Shown here: in pieces, positions 46,201 to 56,525 of the stretch | Layout of the letters: each line of letters starts with the position of its first letter | How positions within the stretch are numbered: position 1 is the first letter of the stretch | Assembly: GCA_963210315.1 (NCBI GenBank) | Contig: OY723303.1 | Span: 1,736,001-1,800,000, forward strand | DNA length: 64,000 bases | Direction of reading: 5' to 3' | From: Rhynchopus euleeides | Taxonomy: Eukaryota; Euglenozoa; Diplonemea; Diplonemida; Diplonemidae | Notes under the pieces: model-generated | The model's input: only the letters and a program-made list of their open reading frames with translations | What the model was told of the DNA's origin: nothing | Database searches by the model: none | Program-made: the position numbers and the translations under genes

Positions 46201-49200
46201 GATGCGCTGAGCCGTGATGACTGGCGGTGCAAGTGTGTTTCAAGGCCGGGGGAGGTGCCGCAGATGCAGGTGGGGGGTGTGGCGAAGTGCCTGCAGCCGC
46301 CCACGTCGTGGTGCGTGAAGTATGGCGAGAAGTGCACGGCGCACGGGCAGGCGTGCGTGCCGTTCCAGGGGAACATTGGGGCGGAGGGGACGTGCAGGTG
46401 CATCGCGCCGCTGCAGGGGGCAGACGTGGTTGGCGCCCCCGCCGTGTGCATCCTGGACGAGTGCACGGCGCAGTGTGCGACGTGTGCAGACCGCGGGAAC
46501 GGGAACGTGTGCCAGAGGGTGGCTCAGGAGTGCGTGGAGGGGAGCACGAACCCGTCCACCGGGAAGGGGGACTGGCGCTGCAAGTGCAAGGCGTCGGACT
46601 TGTTTGCGGTGGCGGCGGTGGCGACGTGTACGCTGAACGAGTGCGATGGGGAAGCGGGGCGCGTGTGCACTGCGCCGGGGCAGGTGTGTCACGACCCGGA
46701 CGTGGCACCGTCCTCGCTGGACGACTGGGAGTGCGCGTGCCCTGCCCCGCAGGTGGGGAGGAAGGTGGTGGGGGTGGCGATGTGCGCATACGATGAGTGC
46801 GTCCTGATGTCCAAGACATGCACGGCGGTCGGGCAGACGTGCCACGACACGAACACGGCGGCGAACTCGCGTGGCGACTGGGAGTGCCGGTGCGTGTCCC
46901 CTGCGACGGGGTCGGCTCTGGCAAACGTGGCGGCGTGCAAGTACATCGGGGACTGCAACGTTGCTGAACACGCGGCGGTATGCAGCAATGCCGGACAGTC
47001 ATGCTTCGACCCGGACGTCGCAGTAGCGGGGGATTGGGAGTGCCGCTGCGTGTCGCCGCAGGTGGGCATGGCGGGGCGGGGTGTGCCTGCCGTGTGCATG
47101 CTGGACGAGTGCCGGGCAATGTGTCCATCGTGCGCGATGCGGCTGGGGTCGCAGACGCACACATGCGTGGCGGCGGGGCAGGAGTGTGTGGACCCCGACA
47201 CGAGCACGGCCAGCACGTATGACTGGAAGTGCGTGTGCGTGCTGCCTGCCGAAGGAGAGCAGGTGGGCGCTGCTGCGCAATGCACGCTGAACGAGTGCTC
47301 GTCCCAGTCGAACCAGGCGACGTGTGCAGCGGTGACCGACGTGGAGGGGAAGCCGGTTCAGCACTGCGTGGACCCGGACATGTCGACCGTGGGTGACTGG
47401 ACCTGCACCTGCATGTACCCGTACACCGGGACAGGGCACCGCGAGGTGGCGGTGTGCACAGTGGACGAGTGCTCGGCGCCGGCGGCGTGGAGCCCGAACG
47501 GGGTGAACGGGGACGCGGTGTGCGCCACGAAGGGGCAGACATGCCTGGACCCGCAGCAGGGCGTGGGGTCGTTTCTCGGGAACTGGGTGTGCCAGTGTGC
47601 GGGTGGGACGGGTGTGCGTGTGGGGGCCCCGTCGATGTCGTGCAACACGCAGACGCTGTGCCAGCAGCACTCGGCTGCGTGCGGGGCGCACCAGATGTGC
47701 GTGGAGGACGCAGAGAAGCAGACGTGGGGGTGCAAGTGTGTGTCGCCCATGACGGGCGAGGCGTCGGAGGCGGCAGCCGTGTGCGTCCTGGACGAGTGCG
47801 TGGCGACCTGCACGACGTGCGCGCAGCGCGGGTCGACGCACACGTGCACTGCTGCCGGGCAGCGGTGCGTGGACCACGACAGGTCGCCTGACAGCCGCGG
47901 GGACTGGTCGTGCGTGTGTGCGGAGGGTACCGGGGAGGCGGCGGCACACGTGGCAGAGTGCATGGTGGATGAGTGCGTGCTGAACGCCGTGACGTGCCAG
48001 GCGAAGGGGCAGGTGTGCGTGGACAGGGACACGGGCGTGAAGTCGCGTGGGGACTGGGTCTGCCAGTGCGTGGGGCCTGCTGCGGGCGAGGCGGTTGCAG
48101 GGCAGGCGACGTGTGTGGTGGACGAGTGCAACGTGCACGGGGAGATTTGCACACGTGTCGGGCAGACCTGCAAGGACGAGAACACGGCAGTGCCGAGCAA
48201 GAATGACTGGACGTGCAGCTGCCCGCCACCAAGCAAGGGCACAATGTACGCCGGCACTGCGACGTGCGAGTACGAGAGCGGGTGCGCAGACGAGTCGAAG
48301 CGGCGCGTGTGCACCGATGCGGGACAGATGTGCCTGCCCGGTGACGACCTCTCGTCCAATGTCGACTTCAAGTGTGGGTGCGTGCCGCCGTTCCGCGGGA
48401 CGGCGGGGGTGCGTGCCCCCGCGTCGTGTGTGATGAACGAGTGTGACGACATGTGCGCCACGTGCGCACGCACGAACGTGATGGCTTCGAATGTGTGCAC
48501 AGCCGCGGGGCAGCGGTGTGTCGACCCGAACACGGCTGCGACAAGCCTGCGCGACTGGGTGTGCGTGTGCACCCCCCCTGCAACGGGCGCGGCAATCGGG
48601 CGTGCGGTGGAGAGCTGCAGCGTGGACGAGTGCGTGGCGGTGACGCTGACGGGCGCGCGCAAGTGCCAGCACTTCAAGCGGTACACGGTGAACGAATGCG
48701 AGTGTGCGTGCGGGTGGCTCCTGCCCAACCTTGACGGGAACGGGCCGGGTGTGTCGGAGGAGTGCACCACGGGGTGCTGCAACCCGACACGCGCGCCCGA
48801 GGGCGACTGGTGTGTTGTGGCCGACACCCCTTACAACAAGCAGAAGGCGGCATGCCTGCCCAGCATCAACCAGCAGCAGACCTGCACGAGCGAGCGCACG
48901 CCGCCACCCCCCGGCGCCGCCACCCCTGTGCACGCAAACATCTGCGCGGAGGCAGGGCAGGTTTGTGTGGACCCGAACACCTCGCCGGCTGTGCTGGGTG
49001 ACTGGGAGTGCCGCTGCACCGCCTCTGACGAGAAGCACATCCGCGGGCCTGCGTCGTGCCGTATGTCCCCACTTCGTGCATGTTGCAGCCAAGCAGCTGA
49101 TGTCTCTTGCGCATAGTGTCCCAGCGTGTACACATGCACCGCGCTCTGGGCTCAGCACTGCAACTGGCCTCTGTTCATGTTTACTTCTATTTCGTGATCT

Positions 49201-52200
49201 GCCCCACAGCGCCACAGGAGGGTTCGGGAGGGATGTCTGCGTGGGTGGGGTTCTGCAATGCGTGGGCTGGGTGCATGCATGCTGAGTTAGGCTTACACTT
49301 CCATTGAAGGGGTGGCGGATTCTCGAACCCGCCACCGTGAAGGTCCAGGTGAGTGATGTCGTTCCCCCTTCAGTGAGTTGCACGTCGAAGGGCGATCCCC
49401 CTGGGCTATCGGCCGGTTTGACTTATGTCTGCAAGTTCCGTCGAAAACTTGGCCTGAAACACTTACACTTCCACAACAACAGACATCGATGAGTGCAAGC
49501 TGTTCTCGGTGTGCTTCGATGCCGGGCAGGCATGTGTCGACAGGAGCACGTCGGCAGCATCACTGGGAGACTGGGAGTGCAAGTGCCTGTCAGGGTTCGG
49601 TACGAAGGATGGTGCGCCCGCGGACTGCAGTATGTGCAACTGCCGCATTTGCCATCTGCCACTGTATGCCTGCTTGGCACACCACCGCACCACACAACAG
49701 ATCGGGAGGACAAGGACGAGTGCAACGACGAGAAGAACAGGCAGGCCTGCCCCGTGGGGCAGTACTGCTACGATGAGGACCCGTGGCTGCCGGACACCTG
49801 GGAGTGCAAGTGCATGGCGCCGTTCGTGGAGAAAGCAGCTGGGTCCATGCAGGCTGCCGTATGCGTGATCGACGAGTGCTCTGCAGTGTGCACGACGTGC
49901 GCCAGGAAGGGCGATGGGCGCGGGTACGCGTGTGAGGGGCAAATCTGCGTCGACCCATCGGGCGAGAAGACGGGCGACTGGAGGTGCGAGTGCTTGCCGC
50001 CGTCCCTGGGTAGCGCCACGGCTGCGCGCGCTGCGTGCGTGCTGGACGAGTGCCTGGACAGCAAGGTGGAGAGGATGTGCACAGCGGAAATGCAGCTGTG
50101 CGTCGACCCTGACACGAGCGAGGCGTCACTGAACGACTGGACATGCCAGTGCAAGCGTCCGATGACAGGGTCTGCACTGCGCCACGCGGCGGGGTGCCTG
50201 GTGGATGAGTGCTTGAGTGAGACGAACATGCAGAAGTGCCACAAGGTTGGGCAGATGGTATGCATCGACTGGTTACACGCGGCATTGGATGTATCGGGCG
50301 GTGGGGTAATTACATGTATATGTGGGCACACGTAATATTTTTGTTAGTTCGGTGTAGCCAACTGGGGAAACTATCTGTGCCTTTAGCTGGATCGTGCGTC
50401 CCCACTCACACCACTTCATCACACCGGGGAGTGGTGTACACAAAGAGTGGGGTCTGCGTTCCAACAAAACAGCTTTCGACAGTAAGGGCCCGTCTACCCT
50501 AATTGGTTTGTTGTCTCGTTTTGCTGTCACTTTACGATCCAGCGGGCACAGATAGTGGAGCTGGCCGGGTATCGTAGATGCAACAGTATCTCCAGAGCCG
50601 CTTCGTGTGCCTTTCTTGGACGGTCTTCACCTATCGCAGTAGGTTCCGTTTGCCGATACCAGTGCCTCAAGAGGGGTCCCAGAGACGAATGGCCATCAAT
50701 GACAGATTAGGGAACGATACTTGTCGGAATGGAACAGCATTTGGGAATGTTTACCGTTCCAACATTTTCACGTTTGACGGGAGAATTGGTTTCCGGCCTC
50801 TGGAGCCGCCCAGGCGTCTTTGGGGTGCTAGATGTGTCGACAGCCCGCCTCACACCACACACGCAACACAGTGCTACGACCCGGACACAACCTCGAAATC
50901 CCTTTATGACTGGATTTGCAGGTGCCCACCGCCGTCAACTGGGAGTTATGTCGGTGCACCTGCAGTGTGCAAGTTCGCAGGGGAGTGTGGGAATCCCAGT
51001 GTTGCGGCTGTGTGCACCGACGTGGGGCAGACGTGTATTGACACCGATGTGACAACGGACGGGACGTGGGTGTGCACGTGCGTCGCGCCGCAAACCGGTG
51101 TGAACTGGCTGATGGGCCCGGCGGCCTGTGGGATCAACGAGTGCACGGCAGACTGCCCGACGTGCGAGCAGGGGTTGTGCACGCAGGCCGGGCAGGAGTG
51201 CCACGACCCCTCGGTGGAGACAGAGAATGACTGGGTGTGCCGCTGCAAGGCCCCGCAGGAGGGCGCGGCGGGGCAGCAGGCGGCTGCGGTGTGCACCGGG
51301 GTGGTGTGTGAGGTGGTGACGGACTCGGTGCAGTGTGCACGCGAGGCACAGTGCAGGTTCGACAACACGGTGGGTATCTGTGTCACAGCCATCGAAACTA
51401 CATCTCCGGGTACTGCATCACCTGCTACTACCTTTGCACCTGCTACCAGGACACCCGGTTCCACTGCCGCACCCGATGCTACGACAGCACCTGCCACAGT
51501 CCCGCCTGGTGTGACACCGACATCATCACCTGCAACACCTGCACCGACATCAGCACCTCCCACATCAGCACCTGCTACATTCCCGCCTGGTGTGCCACCG
51601 ACAGCAGCACCTGCAACAGCTGCACCGACCTCGGCACCTCCCACGTCAACACCTGGCGCACCGACATCATCACCTGCAACACCTGCACCGACCTCGGCAC
51701 CTCCCACATCAACACCTGCTACATTCCCACCTGGCGTGACACCGACAGCAGCACCTGCAACAGCTGCACCGACGTCAGCACCTCCCACATCAACACCTGG
51801 CGCACCGACATCAGCACCAGTTACATTCCCACCTGGCGTGCCTCCGACAGCAGCACCTGCAACAGCTGCACCCACCCCATCCCCTGCCACACCTGCACCG
51901 ACATATGCACCTCCCACAGCCGCACCTGCGACATTCCCGCCTGGTGTGCCACCGACATCAGCACCTGCAACACGTGCACCTGCTACATTCCCACCTGGTG
52001 TGCCACTGACATCAGCACCTGCAACACCTGCACTAACTTCAGCACCTCCCACATCAACACCTGCTACATTCCCACCTGGCGTGCCACCGACAGCAGCACC
52101 TGCAACAGCTGCACCTGCTACATTCCCACCTGGTGTGCCACTGACATCAGCACCTGCAACAGCTGCACCTGCCACATTCCCGCCTGGTGTGCCACCGACA

Positions 52201-53277
52201 TCAGCACCTGCAACAGCTGCACCAACTTCAGCACCTCCCACATCAACACCTGCTACATTCCCACCTGGCGTGCCACCGACAGCAGCACCTGCAACAGCTG
52301 CACCAACTTCAGCACCTCCCACAGCAGCACCTGCGACATTCCCGCCTGGTGTGCCACCAACTTCAGCACCTGCAACACCTGCACCAACAGCAGCACCTCC
52401 CACATCAACACCTGCTACATTCCCACCTGGCGTGCCACCTACAGCAGCACCTGCAACACCTACACCGACATCAGCACCTCCCACATCAACACCTGACACA
52501 TTCCCGCCTGGCGTGCCACCGACAGCAGCACCTGCAACAGCTGCACCAACAGCAGCACCTCCCACATCAACACCTGACACATTCCCGCCTGGCGTGCCAC
52601 CGACATCAGCACCTGCAACCGCTGCACCAACATCAGCACCTCCCACATCAACACCTGACACATTCCCACCTGGTGTGCCACCGACAGCAGCACCTGCAAC
52701 ACCTGCACCCACCCCATCCCCTGCCACACCTGCACCCTCCTCCCCCTCACCGAACGCAAGTGGCACACCAGCGACACTGCCATCCGACACCCTGTCGCCC
52801 AACGCGACCTCTGCCCCGCCACCCGTGACCGCTACCCTGGAGCCTGCAGCCGTGCCCCTGAACGACACGTGCCTTGCTGAGTCCCAGGCAGACTGCGAGG
52901 CCCTCCCGCTGTGCGTGTGGGACACTGCTGCTTTGCAGTGCGAGACTTCGTTCGACTGCACGCTCGTCGCCGACACCCTGTGTGCACAGACAGAAGGCTG
53001 CGTGTGGGACGCCGATGCTGCTGTCTGCGGGGCCGCTGCACTCCGACACACCAGCAGCACCTGCACGCTGTGTTGGGTCTTGCCTGTGTGCGGTGCAGTC
53101 CTGCTGCTGTGTGCGGCAGCCTTCTTGCTCTTCTTCCGCAAACACAAGCAGCATCACCAGATGAAGTTTGAGAACTTTGACCAAGGTGAACTTTTTGACG
53201 ATGCTCTCTTGGAGATGGGCGGCGCGGGTTCACCAGAGGAACTGGCGGCGGATGATGACGCAGGCCTTCTCTTGTGA
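31297..53277 (+). CDS. Giant VWA/EGF-like/mucin-stalk transmembrane protein, about 6,957 aa
   Basis: Four exons: 31,297-49,060; 49,483-49,629; 49,701-50,257; 50,872-53,277. The joins keep frame and restore the cysteine spacing of split EGF-like repeats. Order: signal peptide (MSVQRHVALLALAGAGHALC); Cys/Trp modules of the CxW type; four VWA domains starting near residues 260, 818, 1,379 and 1,939, each with an intact MIDAS start (LDGSGSMM); a Thr/Pro hinge (2,248-2,313); roughly 80 EGF-like units of about 45 residues (DEC, then GQxCxDP, then DWxCxCxxP), interrupted by three modules with CGW and CCNP; a Thr/Ala/Pro stalk; two CVWD modules; a transmembrane helix (about 6,888-6,911); an acidic tail ending AGLLL. 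VWA and calcium-type EGF domains usually mediate metal-dependent adhesion, so a cell-surface adhesin is likely. Ligand unknown. Its 3' end is nearly identical to the gene at 15,946-19,860. Confidence 0.85.
32074..37860 (+). repeat. Four ~1.68-kb tandem repeats encoding VWA plus Cys modules
   Basis: VWA domains start at 32,074, 33,748, 35,431 and 37,111, a spacing of 1,674-1,683 bp. Long blocks are identical at DNA level, for example from CCTGGACATTGCGG through the MIDAS region to TTCTCCAAAGCCGAGGC. Differences cluster in a short loop (after SKAEA) and in the segment after SAGC, where two versions alternate: repeats 1 and 4 have GRAIDPAYRPQ, repeats 2 and 3 have VGSRDV. Confidence 0.85.
49061..49482 (+). 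other. Intron 1 of the giant gene (422 bp)
   Basis: Donor GTATGT at 49,061, acceptor CAACAG ending at 49,482, phase 1. The join gives CHIDEC, restoring the two-residue gap seen between successive EGF-like units. An unspliced reading would end at 49,116. Confidence 0.8.
49630..49700 (+). other. Intron 2 of the giant gene (71 bp)
   Basis: Donor GTATGT at 49,630, acceptor CAACAG ending at 49,700, phase 1. The join reads DCNREDKDEC, three residues longer than the usual linker but in frame with the next EGF-like unit. Confidence 0.7.
50258..50871 (+). other. Intron 3 of the giant gene (614 bp), carrying a MITE
   Basis: Donor GTATGC at 50,258, acceptor AACACAG ending at 50,871, phase 0. The join gives GQM-CYDPDT, completing a split EGF-like unit. 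The intron is longer than the others partly because of the element at 50,366-50,556. Confidence 0.8.
50366..50556. mobile_element. MITE-like element, CTATCTGTGCC family (copy 2)
   Basis: 191 bp with terminal inverted repeats GGAAACTATCTGTGCC..TGGATCGT and ACGATCCAGCGGGCACAGATAG. It is the inverted sister of 25,044-25,236 and lies wholly inside intron 3 of the giant gene. Confidence 0.65.
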
Positions 53278-54176
53278 GGAACGTCTGGTCCGTGTGTTGC
53301 TTGACGTTAGGGGGCATCTGCAGGGGTGTGCGAGTCTGTTGACAAGATGTGGCAGGTTCTATGTGACCACTACGCATCGGGGACGGTCGTACCGCATCAT
53401 TATTATACACTATCCTCTGTGGGACGACGACCACCCTGTTGCGTGCATGCTGCTGTATAGTCCGCACCACGTTTTGGCCACCGATTCTGACCTGTGACAC
53501 AACTGGGGTGAGAGCCCCACTGGGATACTGATTTGCTGCTCTCACGGAAAATGCAACCCGGCGTGCCCGTGAAACTGAATGGGTAGCTCATCAGTATTCC
53601 TTTGCCCAGATCAGTTCACCTTTGCTCGAGAAGAGCCCCCAAAAGAAACAGCTTTGGCGTGCAGAAACGCCGAAACAAACTGAAAGAAATGCGAGTGATG
53701 CTTTTTTGGGGCTGTTGGGCAGGTAAGCCTGGGACTTTGGCCTTTTTGGGCCCAAAAAGGGGTCCCATCCTCACCGCACAACCAGTGTGGGTGTGGTGTG
53801 TGGATACTGGACGCCCTGTGTGATGAGAGATAGTGGCAACACAACAGCAACATGCCAGGCAAGAGGAGCCAAAAAATGGGTTTTCGGTGCGTTATTGCAA
53901 CGACCCCTTCCTATGCCCCAGTGGCACAAGGGATATTGCAGAGAGAGCGGATATTCTTCAAGTGGATATTGCAGAGAGAGGATATTCTTCAATGCGATAG
54001 GGTGGGCCTTCGCTCTGTGCCGCTGTGCCGTCACACTGCGCCACTTTGCAGCCAGTTGTTGTGAGGCGGCTCGCCTTCTCCCACTCTTCTGCGTTGCTTC
54101 CCCCTTCGCTGGAAAGTGCACAGAACAGCGCGCCGCCTCAACACCCCAGGTTGCAAACCAGGCACACTTTGTGACG
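53278..54176. other. 3' flank of the giant gene
   Basis: No supported gene. It includes a two-copy tandem repeat (GGATATTGCAGAGAGAG..GATATTCTTCAA, about 53,932-53,993) and a diverged dispersed repeat (54,005-54,120). Confidence 0.5.
54005..54120. repeat. Dispersed repeat related to 25,601-25,742
   Basis: Shares GCCTTCGCTCTGTG, a GTCACACTG segment and TTTGCAGCCAGTTGTTGTGAGG with the 25.6-kb copy. The right end is less clear. Confidence 0.4.
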
Positions 54177-55217
54177 CCACGGTGGGATCTTGTAAATTTT
54201 ACATGTATAACTACAAGTATATACCGTATACGTAAATATTATGGAACGTAAATATTATGGAACGGGCCCATTTTTGCCCGGTCCGTTCCATAATATTTAC
54301 GTTCCAAAATATTTACAGGGCCAGTTGGGGACTCAGTGGTGAGGATGGCTTGCCTCAGGAATCGCACGAAAAGTGCACGAGTAGGTCCCGTCAGGGACTC
54401 TGTATGCCGTCCGATCACCTGGTCCAAGTCCCCGAGTCGCAGAAAGCCCTGTAAATATTATGGAACGAAAAAAATCTGGAACGCCAACCCACCAGCGTTC
54501 CAAAATATTTACGTTCCATAATATTTACGTTCCATAATATTTACGTTCCAAAATATTTACGTATACGGTACATGTATTATACATGTATAATACTTGCATG
54601 TCAACTATTATACATGTATAATACATGTATATGCCTGAAATATACATGTAAAATACATGTATATCAAGTAAAAATACAAGTATAATACTTGCATGTCAAC
54701 TATTATACTTGTATTTTTACTTGATATACATGTATTTTACATGTATATTTCAGGCATTTACATGTATTTTACATGTATAATACTTGTCATGCAAGTATTA
54801 TACATGTAAAATACTTGCATGACAAGTAAAATACATGTATAATACTTGCATGACAAGTAAAATACTTGCATGCAAGTAAAATACATGTATTTTACTTGCA
54901 TGCAAGTATTTTACTTGTCATGCAAGTATTTTACATGTATAATACTTGCATGACAAGTATTATACATGTAAAATACATGTAAATGCCTGAAATATACATG
55001 TAAAATACATGTATATCAAGTAAAAATACATGTATAATAGTTGACATGCAAGTATTATACATGTATTTTTACTTGATATACATGTATTTTACATGTATAT
55101 TTCAGGCATATACATGTATTATACATGTATAATAGTTGACATGCAAGTATTATACATGTATAATACATGTATTATACTTGTAGTTATACATGTAAAATTT
55201 ACAAGATCCCACCGTGG
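54177..55217. repeat. Long AT-rich palindrome with 45-bp perfect ends
   Basis: 54,177-54,221 (CCACGGTGGGATCTTGTAAA onwards) is exactly inverted at 55,173-55,217. The interior is an array of TACATGTA, TATAATACTTGCATG and ACAAGTA blocks arranged as mirror arms around a centre near 54,885. The apparent asymmetry is mostly explained by a 345-bp element inserted in the left arm (54,224-54,568). Without it the palindrome is about 0.7 kb. It has no coding capacity and could extrude a cruciform or fold into a long hairpin RNA. Confidence 0.8.
54224..54568. mobile_element. TA-flanked 345-bp TIR element inside the palindrome
   Basis: Ends CCGTATACGTAAATATT and its inverse, flanked on both sides by TA (54,222-54,223 and 54,569-54,570), as expected for a TA target-site duplication of Tc1/mariner-like or MITE insertions. 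Subterminal 16-18 bp repeats GTAAATATTATGGAAC occur two to four times at each end. The mirror position in the right arm of the palindrome is uninterrupted, so it shows the pre-insertion sequence. Confidence 0.75.
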
Positions 55218-55428
55218 CAGAGCGCAGCCCCCCCCCCCCCCCCCGATGGTTTGTTTGTATGATGATACTCATGGTATTTTCGACAGCAGCCGACTCTTTC
55301 CCCTCCCCCACCCCCAAAAGAAACTTAAAATGGGCGAAAAAGATGCCTTCACGGGTGTCAGAAATCACTGAAATGGGCCTAAAAACCTAAACCCCTCCCC
55401 TTCCCTCCAAAAAACACAGTGAAGGCCA

Positions 55429-55520
55429 TGCCTTCGCTCTGTGAGTGATTCAAAGTGTGTCATGCTGCAGCATAATATGCTGGAGGCAGCTCCTTTTTCT
55501 GCACCTTCGGGCGAAGGCCC
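55429..55520. repeat. Dispersed repeat with CCTTCGCTC/GGGCGAAGG ends
   Basis: Starts ATGCCTTCGCTCTGTGAG and ends CTTCGGGCGAAGGCCCC. Related to 25,601-25,742; the interior (CATGCTGCAGCATAATATGC) is itself a palindrome. Confidence 0.45.
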
Positions 55521-55958
55521 CACGGCAACAAGACGTCAGGCACTGCCTGCATTTAGAGCTGCGGGGAAAGTCTGAAATTCTAGGGGGTCTTCGCCGGTCG
55601 TTATGCTTGGCTATTCTTCGTCAGTTTTCACCGAGTTTCCTTTGGAAATGCACCGAAAATGCACTGACGATCACCCCCGTAGCGAAGACCCCTAGACCTT
55701 GTTTACCTTCTATACCTTCTGTACTCTTCTCTCAACGATCCACCCCATCCCCTCCCCTTCCCCCTCTTCCCCATCTTCTTTCTTGGCGCAGCGGCGACAA
55801 ATCGACGGCTAGCATCTCTGTGTTGCAGGTGCGGGGAGGGATCTCTCGCCCTCCACAGGCCAAATCAGTGATAACCCCGAGGACTAGCCTTCGCTTGGGA
55901 TAGGCTTTGCCGACTCCTCCTCGCACACACACCCCCCACCCCCCACTTTTCACCGCTG

Positions 55959-56012
55959 CACGACGCGGTCTTCGCCTCCCCGGGTGCCCGGGGAGGTGAA
56001 GACCGCGTCGTG
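55959..56012. repeat. 26-bp GC-rich inverted repeat (hairpin)
   Basis: CACGACGCGGTCTTCGCCTC onward to GGG (55,959-55,984) pairs with 55,987-56,012 with a 2-nt loop and one G-T mismatch. A very stable hairpin, about 510 bp upstream of the next gene. Role unknown: terminator, boundary or transposon remnant. Confidence 0.7.
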
Positions 56013-56199
56013 TGGGGTGTTCAGGCAGCAGCTGTCGCTGCCCCCTTCTCTCTCATGTGTGATTCGCCCGGGTGGTTGTGTTGGTCATATTTGGCGTGGT
56101 GTTGCTTGCATGCCTTTGGCTCTGTGTGCCCCCCCCCCCCGTCACTTTGGGGTGGGGGATGAGGGTCTCGGGACCAAGTCACAGCTTGCCACAGCTCGT

Positions 56200-56275
56200 C
56201 GTTTGCTGTGTTGGATTAGCAGACCCGCATCGTGCAGAAAGTCCACGAGAGACGAACGCACGAGAACTGATATGC
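56200..56275 (+). promoter_or_regulatory. Conserved upstream element, copy 1
   Basis: CGTTTGCTGTGTTGGATTAG, then GACC, CGCATCGT, CAGAAAGTCCACGAGAGAC and GAACTGATA. The same blocks in the same order lie at 60,035-60,101. The two sites are 251 and 149 bp upstream of the start codons of the genes they precede. No other copy was seen. It could be a promoter, a 5'-UTR element or a small repeat. Confidence 0.5.
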
Positions 56276-56379
56276 GATCCAGCTATACAGCTCGTCAGTC
56301 AGTGAGGGGAAGTGGGCCGTTGCTTTCACTTCTGCTCCTTCAGTCACATCTGGTGGTGCGAGGGCCCCCGTTGTATAGG

Positions 56380-56447
56380 CAGACCAGTTGTTGTGAGGCG
56401 GGCTGATTTTTCTCACGTGTTCTGCATTTCTGAGCGAAGGCATTCCC
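56380..56447. repeat. Diverged relative of the 25.6-kb dispersed repeat
   Basis: Contains CAGACCAGTTGTTGTGAGGC and TCTGCATTTCTGAGCGAAGGC, matching the second half of 25,601-25,742. Confidence 0.4.
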
Positions 56448-56525
56448 ACCCTGTGGAGGGTGTAATCCGCTGATCTACCTACACCCACACCACCCCCAAC
56501 CAGGCACACAGGTCCAAACTAACCA

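Larger units (their letters stand above)
55218..56199. other. Intergenic spacer downstream of the palindrome
   Basis: No supported gene. It contains C and pyrimidine runs, a dispersed-repeat relative and a strong inverted repeat at 55,959-56,012. Confidence 0.5.

Noticed and set aside
49316..49346. Minus-strand tRNA gene in intron 1 of the giant gene
   Set aside because: The T-arm-like string is an 8-bp hairpin with a 10-nt loop. No acceptor or anticodon arm can be paired.
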